Below are positions 56,575 to 64,000 of a DNA stretch of 64,000 bases, piece after piece. Position 1 is the stretch's first letter. Every line of letters begins with the position of its first letter. The DNA lies in assembly GCA_943737045.1 (NCBI GenBank), contig CALSFV010000206.1, forward strand, positions 1,893,501 to 1,957,500, in the 5' to 3' direction. Source of the DNA: Parapristionchus giblindavisi. Lineage: Eukaryota; Nematoda; Chromadorea; Rhabditida; Diplogasteridae. The position numbers and the translations under genes were made by a program. The notes under the pieces were generated by a model. That model had not been told where the DNA came from and did no database searches. It saw only the letters and a program-made list of their open reading frames with translations.

Positions 56575-58207
56575 CACGGGTCTCCCGTAAAAGTGTAGCA
56601 ACGCCTGCCACTAGGAAAAATTTTTTGTCTCCGATTTCGATGAAAGTCGGTCAGTGGGTGTGGTTGGGGGTCATGAGAAGGCCTAGCCACTTGATTTTTC
56701 CAAAATTGCAAATTATCGATTTTTTGTGATCTACCCTGAAAATAATCATAACTCGGTTCATTTTCATCATACAATGAGCTGAAAGGTGTCATTCGAACCG
56801 TATTCGAATGCTCTTCAAAAAGGTTGTCTATTACCCGTTCGCTGCTAAGTCGTCTTTAGAGCGAAAAACGCGAACAACACTTTTTCTGATCAAAAAGGTG
56901 AAGTTTTCTCGAAATTTTTTTCTTGACCCCATCCGTTTTATTGCAAAAATTATGTCTTCAAACCACGTTCAATATCACTATTAAGTTCATTGCCCGTATC
57001 TCTTGGCCCCCAGGGTCGATTACTAGATAGCTCACGGACTTAGTCGATTTTTGATCACATTCCGTTTTTTGATCGTATCTCACTTCAAAGTTGTCCAATT
57101 ATCTTTTCAAAAAAATAGAAATGATTCTCTCGAAAAGGAGATTGAAAAGTTTACTATTGTCCAAATTGTTATATCGAGCCGTCTCCGAGTTATTAAAGGA
57201 AAACTGCTCCAATTTTGATTTTTTACCGCTTTCATGTGTTCAACAGAGACCATATTTCATTCGAACGATAATAATAGTTTTTTTGTATTTTTCATGTATT
57301 GCATTTGTTAGTGAACTGCTTCTGAGGATGAAGTACAAGTGTACGAGAATGATCTGACCGTCTCCTGCGATATGCATTCAGAGATGAAGACTCTGTTCTC
57401 GGACGGAGTTATCAATTACCCTCGTATTTGACCAGTGATGTTGATATCTGCACAGTGTCTGATCAATTATATCACTGTTTCTATTGTGAAGTAAACATAT
57501 TTGTCGAATTGATTGAATTTTGATAGGAAAAAAAGTCTATTCGCATGAAGCGGTAAAAAATCAAAATTGGAGTAGTTTTCCTTTAATAACTCGGAAACGG
57601 CTCGATATAACAATTTGGACAATAGTAAACTTTTCAATCTCCTTTTCGAGAGAATCATTTCTATTTTTTTGAAAAGATAATTGGACAACTTTGAAGTGAG
57701 ATACGAAAAAAACGGAATGTGATCAAAAATCGACTAAGTCCGTGAGCTATCTAGTAATCGACCCTGGGGGCCAAGAGATACGGGCAATGAACTAAATAGT
57801 GATATTGAACGTGGTTTGAAGACATAATTTTTGCAATAAAACGGATGGGGTCAAGAAAAAAATTTCGAGAAAACTTCACCTTTTTGATCAGAAAAAGTGT
57901 TGTTCGCGTTTTTCGCTCTAAAGACGACTTAGCAGCGAACGGGTAATAACCTTTTTGAAGAGCATTCGAATACGGTTCGAATGACACCTTTCAGCTCATT
58001 GTATGATGAAAATGAACCGAGTTATGATTATTTTCAGGGTAGATCACAAAAAATCGATAATTTGCAATTTTGGAAAAATCAAGTGGCTAGGCCTTCTCAT
58101 GACCCCCAACCACACCCACTGACCGACTTTCATCGAAATCGGAGACAAAAAATTTTTCCTAGTGGCAGGCAGGGCCGATTTTGCTACACTTTTACAGGAG
58201 ACCCGTG
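56575..58207. mobile_element. Large palindromic element, TTAA-flanked
   Basis: 1633 bp, ends CACGGGTCTCC and GGAGACCCGTG, TTAA on both sides (56571-56574, 58208-58211). Arms of about 660 bp (56575-57237 and 57544-58207) are nearly identical inverted copies around a spacer of about 305 bp. Open frames in the arms are mirror images and do not resemble a transposase. Confidence 0.8.
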
Positions 58208-58211
58208 TTAA

Positions 58212-58324
58212 AGGGAGCGTTACCTCACTCAATGGCATCTTCATCGCGCACACTATTTCTCTGTTCTCTAACAACGAGAGTGTGTAGGCCGTTGAAGAGA
58301 CCGTTGACAAAGGTGTCAGCCTCT
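58212..58324. mobile_element. TTAA-bounded 113-bp segment
   Basis: Lies exactly between the TTAA of the palindromic element and the TTAA of the next MITE, starting AGGGAGCGTTACC. A relative in opposite orientation ends at about 49997 before TTAA. Its own terminal repeats are weak. Confidence 0.45.
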
Positions 58325-58328
58325 TTAA

Positions 58329-58440
58329 AGGAATACCCCATGCTAATTTTACCCTCCGCATTGGCAATACTCTCTAGTAAACAAAGAAAGTGAGAGAGTA
58401 TTGCCAGAGCGGAGAGTCTCAAATTAGCTTGGGCGTGTCT
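58329..58440. mobile_element. TTAA MITE (112 bp)
   Basis: AGGAATACCCC left end, GGGCGTGTCT right end, TTAA on both sides. Member of the 113-bp family. Confidence 0.7.
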
Positions 58441-58866
58441 TTAACATTCCTTGCACATCTGTTCTATAACACATTGAAAGTTTGGCCCAATGCCATAGGG
58501 TATGACACCAGTCTTTGTGTGCCTTCGCCGTCTGCGTCTCTTACTTTTGCCCACTCTCTCGGCCGCGACGCGTCGTTTTTCTCTCTCTCTGCTATCGCTC
58601 GCCTGGATAATATATGGATATTGATATGGATATGGATATATTATATCGATAATGGATATCCAGTGGATATACTTTCTTGTATTCGCTCATCTCATTTCTC
58701 TGTCGCACCATGACCGCTCTCGAAACCCTGTTCTTTTAATTCTAATTTAATTATTTTTATTTAATTATTTTATTTAATTATTTATTCTAATTTAATTATT
58801 TATTTTTACGCTTTTATTTCTGTGTACTCAATATTAAATTATCAGCAAAAAAATTAACTTGCAGAA

Positions 58867-62161
<3,295 letters not shown>

Positions 62162-62439
62162 ATTGTTTGTGATAAATATTTCTTAATGTACTCGACAATA
62201 TTCATTTATAAACACCATATGCCCTCAATATCAAATAATCGATGTATCGGAATATTTATCGATTTGTCTTTCCTTATAAACATGATAAATCTGCTTCGCT
62301 TATTCATGATGTGTTGCGCATCTTATTATTAGGATCGAGAAAGAGCAGAAATAATACACATTCTAAATTTTCCGTTTTCATAGAAAATTGAGAAAAAACC
62401 AAAACATGCCCAGTTTATTGTGCAACAATTATGTACTAA

Positions 62440-62610
62440 TCAACTAAATATTGCACTTTAATCGAAAGAGTTGAAGAGAGGCGTAGCGAGGACGATGATT
62501 GAATGCCACGGAGAGCCTAAAAAGATCAAAGATCAGGTACAGTAATCAATGATCATGCATAAGCAGAACAATGGTGATTGACAATATAGTAACCCATTTC
62601 ACTTTGCTCA
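62440..62610 (-). pseudogene. CHK kinase last-exon fragment
   Basis: On the - strand 62440-62517 resembles part of K5 exon 10 and its 3' flank with a deletion, followed by the adjoining intron with a GATCAAAGATCA heptamer and an AATGGTGATTGACAATATAG-like stretch. No other exons. Confidence 0.55.
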
Positions 62611-62762
62611 ATGATAATTCATCTTCTTGCATATCACTTGACATTTCCCTAAACGAGCTGCAAGAAATTTGCGTGAACAATCGCATGTCTCCACGTTTAA
62701 CCATTCATTGTTCTTTCAGTTCTGTGTATTCAACCTTGACTTGATCTATCAGAACTTCAGAG

Positions 62763-64000
62763 ATGAATTCAAGAACCGATCTCGTGATAAGACCAATGGA
62801 AGAATGGCATCAAAAGGTTTGTTATTTAAAATTCAATCAGCATTCCCTGTAAAAAGTATTCATTGTGCATTTTTATTAACATCATTATTACCCTTATAAT
62901 ATCGATTGATATCCAATTTCAAAGTTATTGATTTCTTTAAATTTAAGGTTCGTGATCTCACAATAACGAGTAGAAATGAGTTGATGCCCATGATCTACCG
63001 AATGATCAAGTTGTTAAGAGTTGTGAAGGAATCTCACATCAACAAAGAGGTCTGTTAATATCACCGATTGGCCCTTTTCTTTTTTGAGATCCGTCAAATG
63101 TTCTCTTGATAGCAGAGATATGAAAGATTTGTGACAAAATTTGACAAAACTTCGCAAGATTCCCTGATTCAGCATTTTTCACGATCTTTATTATGTATTA
63201 TCTTTGGTTTTTTTCAATTGTGGATATGTTTGCCCAATGCATTTGTGCACGACAAAAGTGAAACAATTAACAATATTCCAAATATAAATATAAATTTTTT
63301 CTGTGGATTTTATCGGGAAAAAGGGAGCGCTCCGGAGCATAATTGGTATACTGTAGCCTGCTGTAGAATCTTACTGTAAAAGTTTAAAGTTTTTTTTTAC
63401 AGTAAAACTGCTGCCATCGCGCTTTTTTGTATAATCATGGATATATCAAGCATTACCTGACTTCCTATAGCGAATTTGCACTGCTTGGATATAGTCCGTA
63501 AAAAATGTGCTTGTGTAATTGCCTTGCTACTGGCTGCCAAAAAGAGAAATAACTATCGATCAACACCCCACTATTTCCTCCCTTCCTTCCTCGCTCTCTC
63601 TGATCTACGTACTATCTCACTTGTGATCTCTCCCTTTAAACATAGAAACATATTGTGGCTGTGGCTGGCTGCTCTCGTACCAAATAAACAATTTTATACG
63701 GTCAATACCAGTTTAACAAATCAGCGTTCACAGTGGTTTTTTTTTTTCACCAAGTGGGCTCAAATACCCTAATATCTAATTAAAAAATAGCAACTGCGTT
63801 TATATATCAAAAAATAATAATTTCAAAATCTCAAATTTTGTAAAATTTTGTCACAAATGATTCGCTTTTTCCGTTTTGACGGTAGGTGGGAAAATGAGAA
63901 AAGTACCATATTTTGTCATTTTTTTGAATACATGAGTGCATTCTTGAATGAGAGTCGGCAGTTCCTTCATCTCGCCTTTCTCTCTGAAAAGAACAAATAT
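62763..64000 (+). CDS. Gene N3, 5' part, runs off the window
   Basis: Exons 62763-62816 (MNSRTDLVIRPMEEWHQK) and 62948-63049 (VRDLTITSRNELMPMIYRMI) match N1 and N2 with the same phases and splice sites. Exon 3 is not present up to the window end; the last bases resemble N1 intron 2 (GAGAGTCGGCAGTTCCTTCA), so exon 3 is expected just beyond. The intron here is longer and contains unrelated AT-rich sequence. Confidence 0.6.

Noticed and set aside
56442..58367. Mirror-image open frames of 73-107 codons on both strands
   Set aside because: They are copies in the two arms of one palindromic element, have no recognisable domain and use AT-rich codons without pattern.

Overview
The window looks like nematode genomic DNA, probably from a Rhabditida/Diplogastridae-type worm. 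The reasons are short introns ending in TTTTCAG/TTTAAG, start codons directly preceded by a splice-acceptor-like TTTTGCAG (as expected for spliced-leader trans-splicing), CHK kinase-like (DUF1679-type) genes of the kind expanded in nematodes, and a short interstitial tract of the nematode telomere repeat TTAGGC. The species is not determined. I see no rRNA, no CRISPR array and no convincing functional tRNA. All gene models below were spliced by eye and tested only by reading-frame continuity and comparison between copies inside the window. Layout. (1) 0.6-31 kb is a tandem array, CHK kinase K1 (583-3225), spacer, tRNA-like unit, secreted Cys-rich gene B1 (7930-13018), CHK kinase K2 (15251-18624), spacer, tRNA-like unit, B2 (23147-25474), CHK kinase K3 (27703-31064). 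Repeats are nearly identical over many kb, so duplication is recent, yet each copy carries its own lesions: K2 has two stop codons, K2 and K3 share a damaged exon-3 acceptor, B1 has a stop in its signal peptide, and B2 has lost four exons. (2) 34.7-47.7 kb holds a second duplicated block. It has 3' fragments of CHK kinases on the + strand, and on the - strand two copies of an unrecognised membrane-anchored gene T (T1 frameshifted, T2 intact, plus an inverted stray first exon) and two more CHK kinases (K4 broken, K5 apparently intact with an HRD instead of HGD catalytic motif). (3) 50.8-64 kb carries a third tandem family, N1, N2 and the start of N3, encoding an unrecognised Ser/Thr/Pro-rich protein. 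(4) The space between genes is largely built of DNA transposon derivatives: a 1.65-kb hAT derivative with a BED finger, many foldback elements and MITEs with 8-bp, TTAA, TNA, TA and 2-bp target duplications, several nested in each other. Because the host region is duplicated, several insertions have an empty site in the other copy. The most unusual pattern is confined to the CHK kinase genes: nearly all of their later introns carry short runs of the 7-mer GATCAAA/TTTGATC, and in K1-K3 its orientation flips exactly at the exon that encodes the catalytic HGDLW and IVDWQ motifs, so that exon is flanked by complementary introns.
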